From Candidatus Saccharimonadota bacterium (lineage in GTDB: Bacteria; Patescibacteriota; Saccharimonadia; Saccharimonadales; SLHW01): DNA of 11,671 nucleotides. Position numbers and translations under genes: made by a program. The notes under the pieces were generated by a model. It was not told the DNA's origin. It did not search any database and saw nothing but the letters and a program-made list of their open reading frames with translations. Location of the stretch: assembly GCA_007135955.1 (NCBI GenBank), contig SLHW01000044.1, positions 1-11,671 of the forward strand. Reading direction: 5' to 3'. Shown here piece by piece: positions 1 to 6,856 of the stretch; the stretch's first letter is position 1; each line of letters starts with the position of its first letter.

Positions 1-2
1 AT

Positions 3-662
3 GTGCCGAGAAAAACTAACGAAAAAATTGATGAAACAACTACCTATGTAGCGTACGACAACCAACTAGCCGGTAGCATAAGCTTCTCTGATACTACCCG
101 TGAGGATGCCGGATCGATGCTAAAACGGCTCAAGAAAGCTGGCATCAAACACACCCTGATGGTAACCGGTGATTCAAGCGCTGTAGCGCAAAAAATCGCC
201 AAGAAGCTTGGCATCACAGACGTGCAGGCAGACTGCTTGCCTGCCGACAAAATCCTTGCTATTGAGCGCGTGAAACACAAGCCAGTAGGCTTTGTTGGTG
301 ACGGTGTCAACGACGCCCCAGTGCTTACTAGTGCCGACGTCGGCATCGCTCTTGGCGCTCGTGGCTCGACCGCTGCCAGTGAATCTGCTGATATTGTCAT
401 CATGCAAGACAGCATCAGTAAAGTGGCCGATAGCGTAGAGATAGCTCAGCGAACCTTTGCTATTGCTCGACAAAGTATACTAATTGGAATATTCATCAGT
501 GTTGGCCTAATGGCAATTTTCTGGACAGGACGATTCAGTCCACTAGCTGGTGCGTTCATACAAGAAATCGTCGATATTATCGTGATTGTCAATGCGCTCA
601 GAGCGCACGGTGCATGGCAAAACCGCAAAGCACGCAAAAAATTGAAATCTCAAAAAGCTTAG
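3..662 (+). CDS. Heavy-metal P-type (P1B) ATPase, C-terminal part (5' truncated by window)
   Basis: This is the end of an ATP-driven cation pump of the inner membrane. The reading frame is open to the left edge, so the GTG at position 3 is an internal Val codon and the true start lies outside. In visible-residue numbering, the P-domain carries the TGD loop (55-57) and the hinge motif GDGVNDAP (99-106), followed by the VGIALG segment and the ESADIVIM stretch. Two membrane helices follow (about 156-174 and 181-199), the last with QEIVD and NALRA, and then a lysine-rich cytosolic tail. Two final helices with a short basic tail fit the P1B (Cd/Zn/Co/Cu) class rather than Ca or K pumps. The metal-binding CPx helix, the DKTG phosphorylation site and any N-terminal metal domain are outside, so the metal cannot be assigned. 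Its TAG stop overlaps the TAA stop of the convergent minus-strand gene. Confidence 0.93.
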   Translation: MPRKTNEKIDETTTYVAYDNQLAGSISFSDTTREDAGSMLKRLKKAGIKHTLMVTGDSSAVAQKIAKKLGITDVQADCLPADKILAIERVKHKPVGFVGDGVNDAPVLTSADVGIALGARGSTAASESADIVIMQDSISKVADSVEIAQRTFAIARQSILIGIFISVGLMAIFWTGRFSPLAGAFIQEIVDIIVIVNALRAHGAWQNRKARKKLKSQKA

Positions 663-1300
663 CTAAATAGCAACAACAGTCCAATAACCACAGCCGGCAC
701 CGATATATTATCAAGGCCTCGAGGCGAAACATTCTCGACCACTGTAGTAGCTAGCGGTATCACAACAATATAAAGCAGCACTTCAGAAGGGTCTATGCTA
801 GGACGGAATATAGCAGCAGCAGTCATAATCATTAACGAAGAAACATAGAATGTCATGGTACCGACTAGAGTTTTCTTCTGCTTCATGATGTTATATGCAG
901 TTTTGTGACCAAAGCGTGAGCCTATCAACGCCGCCATACCATCAGCGAATGCAACATGAAGTATTGTCACGGCAAAAATAGTATTAGCGGGCTCTAAAAA
1001 AGCAATCAAGAGTATAATGATCGGTGCCGCGACATCACCCACGCTGCGACGCTTAACATCAAAAATACTAGGAAATATCACCCAGTGCCTTACTATCACT
1101 GCGCCGGCAAGTCCAACTAAAAGGCTTATTTGTATTTCACTATAACTTAAAAACAGCGGCCAGGTTGCAATAAAGCTCCCAATGCCAATGTGTGCTAGTT
1201 TTCGAGCCGCTTCTCCGCGAATAATCTTTCTCTGCCAAAGCAGCTGGTTGACAACCAGTATCAAGCCAATAACCATAAGGCTTGCAAAAATCAATATCAT
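659..1300 (-). CDS. Dolichol/phytol kinase-like, CTP-dependent lipid kinase or cytidylyltransferase family membrane protein
   Basis: A 213-residue integral membrane protein with about six or seven hydrophobic helices. It carries the spaced motifs of the dolichol kinase / phytol kinase / CDP-diglyceride synthetase-like superfamily. These are RKLAHIG (33-39), RRSVGD (84-89), FADGMAALIGSRFG (118-131), KKTLVGT (142-148) and VENVSPRGLDNISVP (188-202). The last motif matches the E..SP.G.DN...P block of polyprenol and phytol kinases. Known family members phosphorylate an isoprenoid alcohol or diacylglycerol with CTP, or transfer CMP to phosphatidate. The kinase reading is preferred because of the DN..VP motif and the small size. 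It lies 52 bp downstream of the DUF1295 gene on the same strand with no terminator between them, so co-transcription is likely. The ATG has no clear Shine-Dalgarno (SD) sequence. The lipid substrate is unknown. Confidence 0.85.
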   Translation of the reverse strand: MILIFASLMVIGLILVVNQLLWQRKIIRGEAARKLAHIGIGSFIATWPLFLSYSEIQISLLVGLAGAVIVRHWVIFPSIFDVKRRSVGDVAAPIIILLIAFLEPANTIFAVTILHVAFADGMAALIGSRFGHKTAYNIMKQKKTLVGTMTFYVSSLMIMTAAAIFRPSIDPSEVLLYIVVIPLATTVVENVSPRGLDNISVPAVVIGLLLLFS

Positions 1301-1352
1301 ATCTTATATACTAACGCTAAACACTACTAAACCATAGATTGACTTCAGATAA

Positions 1353-2141
1353 TTAACCTGAAAGGGCTCGTTTTATTGATTTTGGTGTTGGTATAAGTAA
1401 CGGTACTTCATTTTTATATTGCTGATAGGCATCTTTGTTGCCCCATTTTTTCTCGGCAGACTTTTCTAGTAACGGCACACCGCTGACAAACATGAGTAAT
1501 GCGATGATATACAATGGACTGATAAGACCTCCTGCGATTGCCAGACCTTCCAAGGATGGCAGTACAAACAAATACAGGCCAGTCCACACCATCATCTCTC
1601 CTAAGTAGTTGGGGTGGCGGCTCATCCGCCAGACACCTTGATCAATCCATCCATTTTTCTTTTTTTTACCACTGAACTTGAAGCGGAATTTCTGCGCATC
1701 AGCGGTTGCTTCGAGCAGTAAACCTATAGCGAAAACCACCATGCCAACCCACGACAAAATTGTCAAGGTAGGCCGATTAACATCAAAGAACAGGAGGCCT
1801 GCTACTAATACCACAAAGACGCTAACACCCTGTAACAGCCAAAACTTTAAAAAGCTCCAAAACTTATCACGCATATCGTCAAATCGTGAATCTTTACCCA
1901 TTTTATTGATTCGAATTAACAAGAAGCCACCCAAGCGAACTGACCATGCTAATATCGCTATTAATAGCAATAGATGCGCTAAGTCTTGACGGCTTGAAAG
2001 AAACGCCACAGTTGCCACAAAAGCAAAAGTAACGGCGTATGAGATATCAGTGAGCTTATCTGTCTTAAAGGCAAATGCCGGTAGAAACATCGCAATATTG
2101 ATGCCGACAGATGCGATTAGTGCAAGTACTAAAAAATCCAT
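1353..2141 (-). CDS. DUF1295 / steroid 5-alpha-reductase-like integral membrane protein
   Basis: A 262-residue polytopic membrane protein with about six or seven hydrophobic segments. The C-terminal half has the signature of the DUF1295 family and the wider steroid-reductase / isoprenylcysteine-methyltransferase fold. Its marks are EATADAQKFRF (144-154), MSRHPNYLGE (173-182), and near the end GVPLLEKSAEKKWG with the YQQYKNEVPLLIP tail. Family members are NAD(P)H-dependent double-bond reductases or methyltransferases acting on lipophilic substrates. No bacterial DUF1295 substrate is implied by the sequence. An extended -10 promoter ends only about 9 bp before the ATG, so the transcript is probably leaderless or nearly so, and no SD is present. 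It is probably the first gene of a two-gene operon with the dolichol/phytol-kinase-like gene. The family call is firm; the reaction is unknown. Confidence 0.87.
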   Translation of the reverse strand: MDFLVLALIASVGINIAMFLPAFAFKTDKLTDISYAVTFAFVATVAFLSSRQDLAHLLLLIAILAWSVRLGGFLLIRINKMGKDSRFDDMRDKFWSFLKFWLLQGVSVFVVLVAGLLFFDVNRPTLTILSWVGMVVFAIGLLLEATADAQKFRFKFSGKKKKNGWIDQGVWRMSRHPNYLGEMMVWTGLYLFVLPSLEGLAIAGGLISPLYIIALLMFVSGVPLLEKSAEKKWGNKDAYQQYKNEVPLLIPTPKSIKRALSG

Positions 2142-2150
2142 TATCTCTAA

Positions 2151-2180
2151 AGTATACCAATAGGAGTGGAAAAATGTCTA
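2151..2180 (-). promoter_or_regulatory. Extended -10 promoter of the DUF1295-kinase pair
   Basis: On the minus strand TAGACA (2175-2180) is separated by 18 bp from TATACT (2151-2156), and TGG precedes the -10 as an extended -10. The expected start of transcription is about 2-4 nt before the ATG at 2141. Confidence 0.6.
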
Positions 2181-2200
2181 CAAAGTGATAGAATATAAGC

Positions 2201-2227
2201 TGTCTTTATTATTTTATAATAAAGACA
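2201..2227. repeat. 27-bp perfect inverted repeat between divergent promoters
   Basis: Arms TGTCTTTATTA (2201-2211) and TAATAAAGACA (2217-2227) are perfect complements around a 5-bp centre. The right arm overlaps the -10 of the tRNA promoter, and the repeat lies about 20 bp upstream of the -35 of the DUF1295 promoter. No U-tract follows on either strand, so an operator is more likely than a terminator. Confidence 0.6.
2215..2220 (+). promoter_or_regulatory. -10 element of the tRNA-Pro promoter
   Basis: A perfect TATAAT lies 21 bp upstream of the tRNA 5' end. No convincing -35 hexamer is visible 16-18 bp upstream. The element is embedded in the 2201-2227 inverted repeat. Confidence 0.5.
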
Positions 2228-2241
2228 TGTGTACTATTCAT

Positions 2242-2318
2242 CGGGGTGTGGCGCAGTTGGCTAGCGCGCGCGGTTTGGGACCGTGAGGTCGGAGGTTCAA
2301 GTCCTCTCACCCCGACCA
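2242..2318 (+). tRNA. tRNA-Pro (anticodon UGG), CCA encoded
   Basis: A full cloverleaf can be drawn. The acceptor stem CGGGGTG (2242-2248) pairs with CACCCCG (2308-2314). The D stem is GCGC/GCGC (2251-2254 / 2264-2267). The anticodon stem is 2269-2273 / 2281-2285 with loop TTTGGGA, giving anticodon TGG at 2276-2278. The variable loop is AGGTC, and the T stem GGAGG/CCTCT encloses loop TTCAAGT. Discriminator A2315 is followed by genomic CCA (2316-2318). The UGG anticodon can read all four proline codons by wobble. The gene stands alone with its own -10 element and terminator. Confidence 0.97.
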
Positions 2319-2334
2319 TGTCAGAATTAACTAC

Positions 2335-2366
2335 AACCTCGTTAAGTTTTTAACGAGGTTTTTTGT
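2335..2366 (+). terminator. Rho-independent terminator after tRNA-Pro
   Basis: An 11-bp perfect stem AACCTCGTTAA (2335-2345) / TTAACGAGGTT (2350-2360) closes a GTTT loop and runs into a T-rich tract (2359-2367). It is 17 bp past the tRNA CCA. The minus-strand reading has no U-tract. Confidence 0.9.
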
Positions 2367-2386
2367 TTATACAGGCATCCGTAAGA

Positions 2387-2407
2387 AATAGCTACGTTGA
2401 AGCTATT
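2387..2407 (-). terminator. Possible weak terminator hairpin at the ymdB stop
   Basis: AATAGCT (2387-2393) and AGCTATT (2401-2407) form a 7-bp stem with a 7-nt loop that contains the ymdB stop codon. On the minus strand only TCTT follows, so termination strength is doubtful. Confidence 0.3.
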
Positions 2408-3194
2408 GCTTAATTATTTGTGTCTGTTCAATAGAATTTGCAAGACCAGTAGAGTGATCAATGTCTACTAGCACCGCATTAAACTGGTAAGGTCTCTCAC
2501 CAGCTAGTAGATTCTTGGTGATCTTGCCGTCTCGCCAGCGTGGCACTACGGAATCAAGTGTAACACCAAGACTTGAATGCAGACTGCCGCACATACCAAC
2601 ATCAGTGATATGGGCGGTACCTTTTTCGAGTACCATCGCATCGGCGGTTGGCACATGCCAGTGATCGCCAACCACAAGTGACGCCCGCCCATCTAGATAA
2701 TAACCAATGATTCTCTTCTCGCTACTAAAATCTCCATGAAAGTTCACGATTATCGCTATCGGCTGATCTGCTGCCGTCTTTTCAAGAATTTCATCAATAA
2801 CCAAAAGTGGATTTTCGATAAGCACTTCCTTGCCAACGGTTTGACCGAGCAATGAAATAAATAACACCTTACCAAGCTTTGATTGCAAGAATTTATAACC
2901 ATCACCCGGGCAAGAGGGCATATTAGCTGGTCCTACAACCGGCTGATTAGCATCTGCTAGCGCATCATGTAATTCTGAGTTGACTGGTGTATGGTTTCCA
3001 CCGGTAAAAAAATCTATACCAATTGACTGCAACATATGCATATCGTCGAGTGACATACTCTTGCCATTGGTAACGTTTTCTGCCTGTGCTACCACAATAT
3101 CTGGTTGGTGTGTCTGCTTAAGCTCAGGTAGCACCTCTGAGACAACAGTAATACCCGCCTGCGCCATAATGTCGCCTATGTATAGTAGCCTCAT
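2403..3194 (-). CDS. ymdB: YmdB family metallophosphoesterase (2',3'-cyclic nucleotide phosphodiesterase-like)
   Basis: A 263-residue protein of the usual YmdB length, predicted cytosolic, with a dinuclear-metal calcineurin-like fold. Metal ligands of the family are present: D8 in YIGDI, E39-N40 in AENVTNG, N67-H68 in GGNH, H153 in VNFHGDF, and H178/H180 in GDHWHVPTAD. The ITDVGMCG segment follows. VNFH replaces the common VDFH, but the histidine is kept. In Bacillus, YmdB hydrolyses cyclic nucleotides, affects biofilm and sporulation programmes, and is encoded next to rny. Here it follows the Nudix gene with an ATGA overlap (3191-3194), implying translational coupling, and rny lies further upstream on the same strand. 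The family call is firm; the in vivo substrate is not known from sequence. Confidence 0.93.
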   Translation of the reverse strand: MRLLYIGDIMAQAGITVVSEVLPELKQTHQPDIVVAQAENVTNGKSMSLDDMHMLQSIGIDFFTGGNHTPVNSELHDALADANQPVVGPANMPSCPGDGYKFLQSKLGKVLFISLLGQTVGKEVLIENPLLVIDEILEKTAADQPIAIIVNFHGDFSSEKRIIGYYLDGRASLVVGDHWHVPTADAMVLEKGTAHITDVGMCGSLHSSLGVTLDSVVPRWRDGKITKNLLAGERPYQFNAVLVDIDHSTGLANSIEQTQIIKQ

Positions 3195-3694
3195 CGCTGT
3201 CCTTCTACTAGCTCACCTCTTTCGAGATAAACGCCTGATTTGCCCGATTGCTGGAGCGAAACGGACACTTGTCGAAGTGTCCATTTACTGAGCAATATTT
3301 TAGCTTCGTCCACTGTCACAAAACGCATCTCCTCAATTTCTTCTGATTGAAGAATAATCGAGGAAATTTTCTGATTAGACAATACGCCACCATAAAAATA
3401 AAAATAGAGTTTGTCTACTAAGTCACCTCGAGCAGGTCGATAATCAACCGCGCTTAGTAACAGGTTACTTCGGTCTATAGAAAGACTGAGCTCTTCTTTG
3501 ACCTCACGTACAGCACCATCGAGTGGTGATTCGTGCTCGTTAACGACACCCCCGGGCAAGCTCCAATTATCCCGGTAGGTCGGCTTAAGCAACAGGACTC
3601 GCTGGGCAGTATCCTGAAACAACACCGCAGCCGACATCGGCTTACGTGGCTGACTATTAAACCACTGTCTGTGCTCATCATCACTAAAACGCAT
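3191..3694 (-). CDS. Nudix hydrolase
   Basis: A 167-residue Nudix-fold pyrophosphohydrolase that cleaves nucleoside-diphosphate-linked compounds with Mg2+. The Nudix box spans 49-71: GGVVNEHE, then REVKEELSL with the catalytic REVKEE core. The family glycine near the box end is Ser70, a common tolerated change. The N-terminal strand carries AAVLF and LLLKPTYRDNWSLPGG; the box type does not identify the substrate. A TAG stop lies directly before the ATG, so the start is fixed, and a -10-like TAGAAT sits 8 bp upstream. Its stop overlaps the ymdB start (ATGA). Placement between rny and ymdB makes RNA 5'-end pyrophosphohydrolase activity or turnover of nucleotide products of RNA decay attractive, but this is inference. 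Confidence 0.92.
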   Translation of the reverse strand: MRFSDDEHRQWFNSQPRKPMSAAVLFQDTAQRVLLLKPTYRDNWSLPGGVVNEHESPLDGAVREVKEELSLSIDRSNLLLSAVDYRPARGDLVDKLYFYFYGGVLSNQKISSIILQSEEIEEMRFVTVDEAKILLSKWTLRQVSVSLQQSGKSGVYLERGELVEGQR

Positions 3695-3702
3695 CTATCC
3701 CT

Positions 3703-3708
3703 ATTCTA
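3703..3708 (-). promoter_or_regulatory. -10-like element before the Nudix-ymdB pair
   Basis: TAGAAT on the minus strand ends 8 bp before the Nudix ATG, which would give a leaderless mRNA. No good -35 hexamer is seen, so this is tentative. Confidence 0.3.
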
Positions 3709-3876
3709 CCGCACTTCACTAGACATGAGTACGCTGAAAACACGAATGTCGCAAAGCACCCAAGCTGTAAATAGTTTTGTGTGAGCGTAGAGCAAGGAAA
3801 AGCTGAGTAGCGCAACCGAACTACATCAGTAATATAGTGAGTGAGTAGTGGAAGTTTCGACGCTGCAATATACCGG

Positions 3877-3892
3877 AAGTTCAGCAGAACTT
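3877..3892. other. Small perfect hairpin in the rny-Nudix intergenic gap
   Basis: AAGTTC / GAACTT form a 6-bp stem around AGCA. It lies 35 bp past the rny stop on the minus strand but has no U-tract in that direction, so it is a 3'-end structure rather than a proven terminator. The remainder of the 232-bp gap 3695-3926 shows no convincing gene or known RNA. Confidence 0.25.
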
Positions 3893-3926
3893 TTGACTTT
3901 TCCAGAAAGATGACTGAATGGCAAAA

Positions 3927-5441
3927 CTATTTAGCGTATTCAATAGCGCGGGTTTCGCGTATAACGTTAACCTTTATAGTCCCGGGGTACTGCATAGTCG
4001 ACTCAATCTTATTTGAAATATCACGAGCAAGCTTAATGGCTGAGAGATCATCGATATCATCAGGCTTTACGAACACTCGAACTTCTCGACCAGCGCTTAT
4101 GGCGTAAGCCTTCTCAATTCCACTAAATCCAGTTGCAACATTTTCTAGGTCTTTCATGCGCTCGACAAAGTTCTCGGCGCTAATATTTCTTGCGCCTGGT
4201 CTTGATGCGCTAATTGCATCAACGACTCGGATAATCATTGCTTCCAGTGTCGTCGCCTCGATATCGTCGTGGTGAGCTTCGGCAGCATGGGCAACTTCTT
4301 CAGGTGCACCGTACTTGCGAAGCATTTCAGCGCTAATGTGATGGTGCTTGCCCTCCATCTTATGTGTAAGTGCTTTGCCAAGATCGTGGACCAATGCCGA
4401 ATATTTCGTTATTTTCACATCAGCACCAAGCTCTTCAGCAATGATGCCTGCCATGTGTGCCATCTCAGTACTGTGCTTGAGTACGTTTTGTCCATAACTG
4501 GTTCGAAACTTTAACTCGCCAAGTAATTGAAGTACTTCCTTAGGTATGCCAATCACACCAACTTCACGAGCAGCATCTTCACCAGCACGAACCACTTCTT
4601 TTTGCACTTGTCTCTGAGCTTTCTCAACAACTTCTTCGATACGACCTGGGTGTACTCGACCGTCTTTGAGTAACATTTCTAATGCAACACGTGCAACCTC
4701 ACGACGAACCGGATCAAAGCTACTGAGTACAATGGTGCCCGGAGTCTCATCAACCATGATGTCTACACCGGTAGCACGTTGCAATGCTTGGATATTCCGT
4801 CCTTCTTTTCCGATGATTCGACCCTTCATGTCTTCGTCTTCGAGTTTGACTGATGTCACCGTACGTTCGGCAGTAACGTCACTAGCCATGCGCTCCATTG
4901 CACTTACGATAATTGCAGCTGCCTTATCTTCGGCAAGATCTTTGGCATCATTTTGCAATTTATTGATTAGTCCTTTTAAGTCATCCTTAATATCTCGTTC
5001 TGTCATTTGCATGAGTTTTTCTGCCGCCTCTGACTTCTTGAGTTTTGCGATTTTCTCTAGCTTGTCTTGCTGTTTTTCGCGAATCTTTCGAATCTCGTTT
5101 TTAAGCTCCTCAATCTCGTCTTCTTCTTTGCGCACTTTTTCGTTACGCTTATCTAGCTCATCTAGCTTTTTATCAAGGTTCTCTTCTCGCTTAACGAGAC
5201 GCTCTTCAATAGCTTTGATTTCTTTGCGACGATCAGCTTCATCCCGCTTGGCCTCTTCCGAGATTTTTTTAGCTTCTTCTTTAGCTTGCTCGATTTCCTT
5301 CTCAGCATCTTTTTTGGCTTTTTTTAGCTCTTTTTCAGCATCGGTTTTGGCGTTATCGACTTTTTTCTTAGCAAGCACTTGACTGCCGCCATAACCAGCA
5401 GCAGCGCCAACTGCTACCAACAGTAGGGTAAATAGTTCCAT
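3927..5441 (-). CDS. rny: Ribonuclease Y
   Basis: A membrane-anchored endoribonuclease that initiates mRNA decay in many bacteria. At 504 residues it is close to the usual ~520. An N-terminal membrane helix (about 2-17) is followed by a long Lys/Glu-rich coiled coil (about 25-150). Next comes a KH domain with GRIIGKEGRN (GKEG at 211-214), then an HD domain with H323, the catalytic HD pair at 352-353 in LVHDLGK, H366-368, HHDD at 390-393 and D408, ending with SRPGAR. The ATG at 5439-5441 is chosen because AAAGGA lies just upstream and the membrane helix starts immediately. An in-frame TTG ten codons earlier would add a polar segment before the helix. Downstream on the same strand lie Nudix and ymdB after a 232-bp gap. 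Confidence 0.97.
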   Translation of the reverse strand: MELFTLLLVAVGAAAGYGGSQVLAKKKVDNAKTDAEKELKKAKKDAEKEIEQAKEEAKKISEEAKRDEADRRKEIKAIEERLVKREENLDKKLDELDKRNEKVRKEEDEIEELKNEIRKIREKQQDKLEKIAKLKKSEAAEKLMQMTERDIKDDLKGLINKLQNDAKDLAEDKAAAIIVSAMERMASDVTAERTVTSVKLEDEDMKGRIIGKEGRNIQALQRATGVDIMVDETPGTIVLSSFDPVRREVARVALEMLLKDGRVHPGRIEEVVEKAQRQVQKEVVRAGEDAAREVGVIGIPKEVLQLLGELKFRTSYGQNVLKHSTEMAHMAGIIAEELGADVKITKYSALVHDLGKALTHKMEGKHHHISAEMLRKYGAPEEVAHAAEAHHDDIEATTLEAMIIRVVDAISASRPGARNISAENFVERMKDLENVATGFSGIEKAYAISAGREVRVFVKPDDIDDLSAIKLARDISNKIESTMQYPGTIKVNVIRETRAIEYAK

Positions 5442-5609
5442 GGTATTCCTTTCATGAAATCCCTGAATCAATTAGCGTGTTCGGACAATCACTCTCACTT
5501 CTTTAGCCCGCATATGAAATTGTATTCAGTTGAAATTAACGTTTATAAATATAAAATCAGACGATCTGTAGGACATTGCTCTCGAATTTTGCAAATATTC
5601 CTGTTCTTT

Positions 5610-5639
5610 ACTATAGCTCGTTAACTTTAAAATTACCAA
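5610..5639 (-). promoter_or_regulatory. Candidate rny promoter with a ~160-nt leader
   Basis: On the minus strand TTGGTA (5634-5639) is followed after 18 bp by TATAGT (5610-5615). It would give a leader of about 160 nt before rny. Other AT-rich -10-like sites nearer the gene (around 5540-5556) lack -35 partners. Confidence 0.4.
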
Positions 5640-5647
5640 GAATTTAG

Positions 5648-6763
5648 TTATTTTTGCTCGGCGTAGATAATTAGCCGGTCTTGAAAGCCTTCGGTCATCA
5701 CATTATAGCGATCATCCACCGCAACAACATGGAGCCAATTGCCACCAGCTTCATATGGGACCAGTAAATCAAATAGGTTAAGCTGATCGTATGGCTTCAA
5801 TTCTCTGTGTTTAATCTCATAGTCATATTTCGTACCATCTCCAGTCTCTATAGAGATAATGTCGCCATGTCGTAAGGCTCGAAGATAATAAAATGAACCA
5901 CGTTCTGTCGGACCAGATACGTAGCCACTGAGTAGCACGGTGCCAGACTGCCCGGGGAGCCGGCTACCTTCGTACCAATTCACATCATATATATTATCAG
6001 GCAAAATTAACTGCTGATAGCGATTAACGCCAGCAGCGCTTACTCGCGCTTCAATATCAACACTACCGATGCTTACTCGGTTTGGGTGCCGATCTGGTGC
6101 CGAATGATTTTTTATATCATCGGCGCTCACTGGTGTTTCATCTACATTCTCCTGTTGCTGAGTCTGAATAGATGACACCCTATCAACTGACCCTGATAGC
6201 ACCTCTTCTGATGATACGATATCTTTCTTATCATAATACCCATTTATAGCAAATGCTGCGAAGCTACCCGACCCGGCGACCAACAAAAGAACAGCCACTG
6301 AAGTAAGGACCGTTTTAAGTCGAACAAGGGGCAGTCGTTTCGTTTTCTCAACTGAAGATACATCGCTTAATAACTCTTGCTCGGGTGGATTAAATGGTTT
6401 TTCTACAACTTGACGACTGAGAACTTGAGATTTTTTCGGTTTTTTCTTCGCTAATTTCTCCAGCTTAGCTGGGGGAAATGCATCTTGTATCAATGGTCGG
6501 TTAGCAGCGTCTGACACAATAGGTTTTGGCGGTGACTGAAACCCCTGATCATTAAAGGTTTTAGTAACTTCCGCGGGTGGAGGAATATTCTGTATGCCCT
6601 GGGGTATTAACTGGATAGATCTAGCTGGTCGAGGTCGCACTGCATGACTAGCCGAACCCTCAAGCCTTCTAGTTGTGGCTGGATAACGGGCGGCATTATA
6701 GGTTCGAGAAGTTGAATTTCCTCGTCCAGAAGTATAGCGATGGCTGGGAGTTGGCTGTGACAT
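5648..6763 (-). CDS. Sortase-fold membrane protein lacking catalytic His and Cys (putative pseudo-sortase)
   Basis: A 371-residue protein in three parts. Residues 1-148 are basic, proline-rich and probably disordered, with a KKKPKK cluster. Residues about 152-174 form one membrane helix. Residues 176-371 are an outer domain that follows the class D/E-like sortase pattern: RVSIGSVDIEA, LILPDN, VNWYEGSRLPGQSGTVLLSG, GSFYYLRALRHGD, YDYEI, DRLIIYA. In active sortases the LLSG segment continues with His and the strand near 344-349 ends in Thr-Cys. Here these are Tyr281 (codon TAC) and Ala348-Val349. Only the Arg equivalent (R363) remains. Transpeptidation by the normal mechanism is therefore not expected. 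It may be a structural, scaffold or binding domain. No SD precedes the ATG; the stretch before it is very A/T-rich. Topology would be N-in, C-out. Confidence 0.8.
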   Translation of the reverse strand: MSQPTPSHRYTSGRGNSTSRTYNAARYPATTRRLEGSASHAVRPRPARSIQLIPQGIQNIPPPAEVTKTFNDQGFQSPPKPIVSDAANRPLIQDAFPPAKLEKLAKKKPKKSQVLSRQVVEKPFNPPEQELLSDVSSVEKTKRLPLVRLKTVLTSVAVLLLVAGSGSFAAFAINGYYDKKDIVSSEEVLSGSVDRVSSIQTQQQENVDETPVSADDIKNHSAPDRHPNRVSIGSVDIEARVSAAGVNRYQQLILPDNIYDVNWYEGSRLPGQSGTVLLSGYVSGPTERGSFYYLRALRHGDIISIETGDGTKYDYEIKHRELKPYDQLNLFDLLVPYEAGGNWLHVVAVDDRYNVMTEGFQDRLIIYAEQK

Positions 6764-6810
6764 ATTATTTTTTATTTTTATTTCTTGCTACTAATTTTGC
6801 AGCGAAAAAT

Positions 6811-6831
6811 GAACATCATTATTTAATGTTC
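6811..6831 (-). other. Terminator-like hairpin in the sortase-like gene leader
   Basis: On the minus strand GAACAT / ATGTTC (6826-6831 / 6811-6816) form a 6-bp stem with a 9-nt loop, followed by ATTTTT (6805-6810). The stem is short and A/T-rich, so it would be a weak or conditional terminator. Confidence 0.35.
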
Positions 6832-6839
6832 GCAAAGTG

Positions 6840-6856
6840 CTTCAGCTCAACTGAAG
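6840..6856 (-). other. Perfect hairpin overlapping the leader ORF
   Basis: CTTCAG / CTGAAG form a perfect 6-bp stem with a 5-nt loop. On the minus strand it covers the last codons and the stop of the 9-codon leader ORF, placing it where ribosome position would affect folding. Confidence 0.4.

Noticed and set aside
2335..2360. The tRNA terminator as a bidirectional terminator that also serves ymdB.
   Set aside because: The minus-strand reading has no U-tract after the stem, and it would require transcription to run on about 40 bp past ymdB.
3695..3926. Searched for a structural RNA or small gene in the rny-Nudix gap, including a GTGAGTGAG-like short repeat near 3838.
   Set aside because: Only a 6-bp hairpin and a weak -10 were found; no known RNA signature and no ORF with an SD.
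4666..5382. A 238-codon plus-strand open frame, rich in Ser and Leu, opposite rny.
   Set aside because: It mirrors the Lys/Glu coiled-coil codons of RNase Y; the composition is artefactual, with no SD and no domain.
5411..5455. A 13-codon ATG frame overlapping the rny start in another frame, a possible upstream ORF.
   Set aside because: Its start lies inside the rny SD region with only a weak GGGA upstream; short and probably chance.
5442..5471. An upstream in-frame TTG start for rny, adding ten residues.
   Set aside because: The ATG at 5441 has AAAGGA just upstream and places the membrane anchor at the N-terminus, as in known RNase Y.
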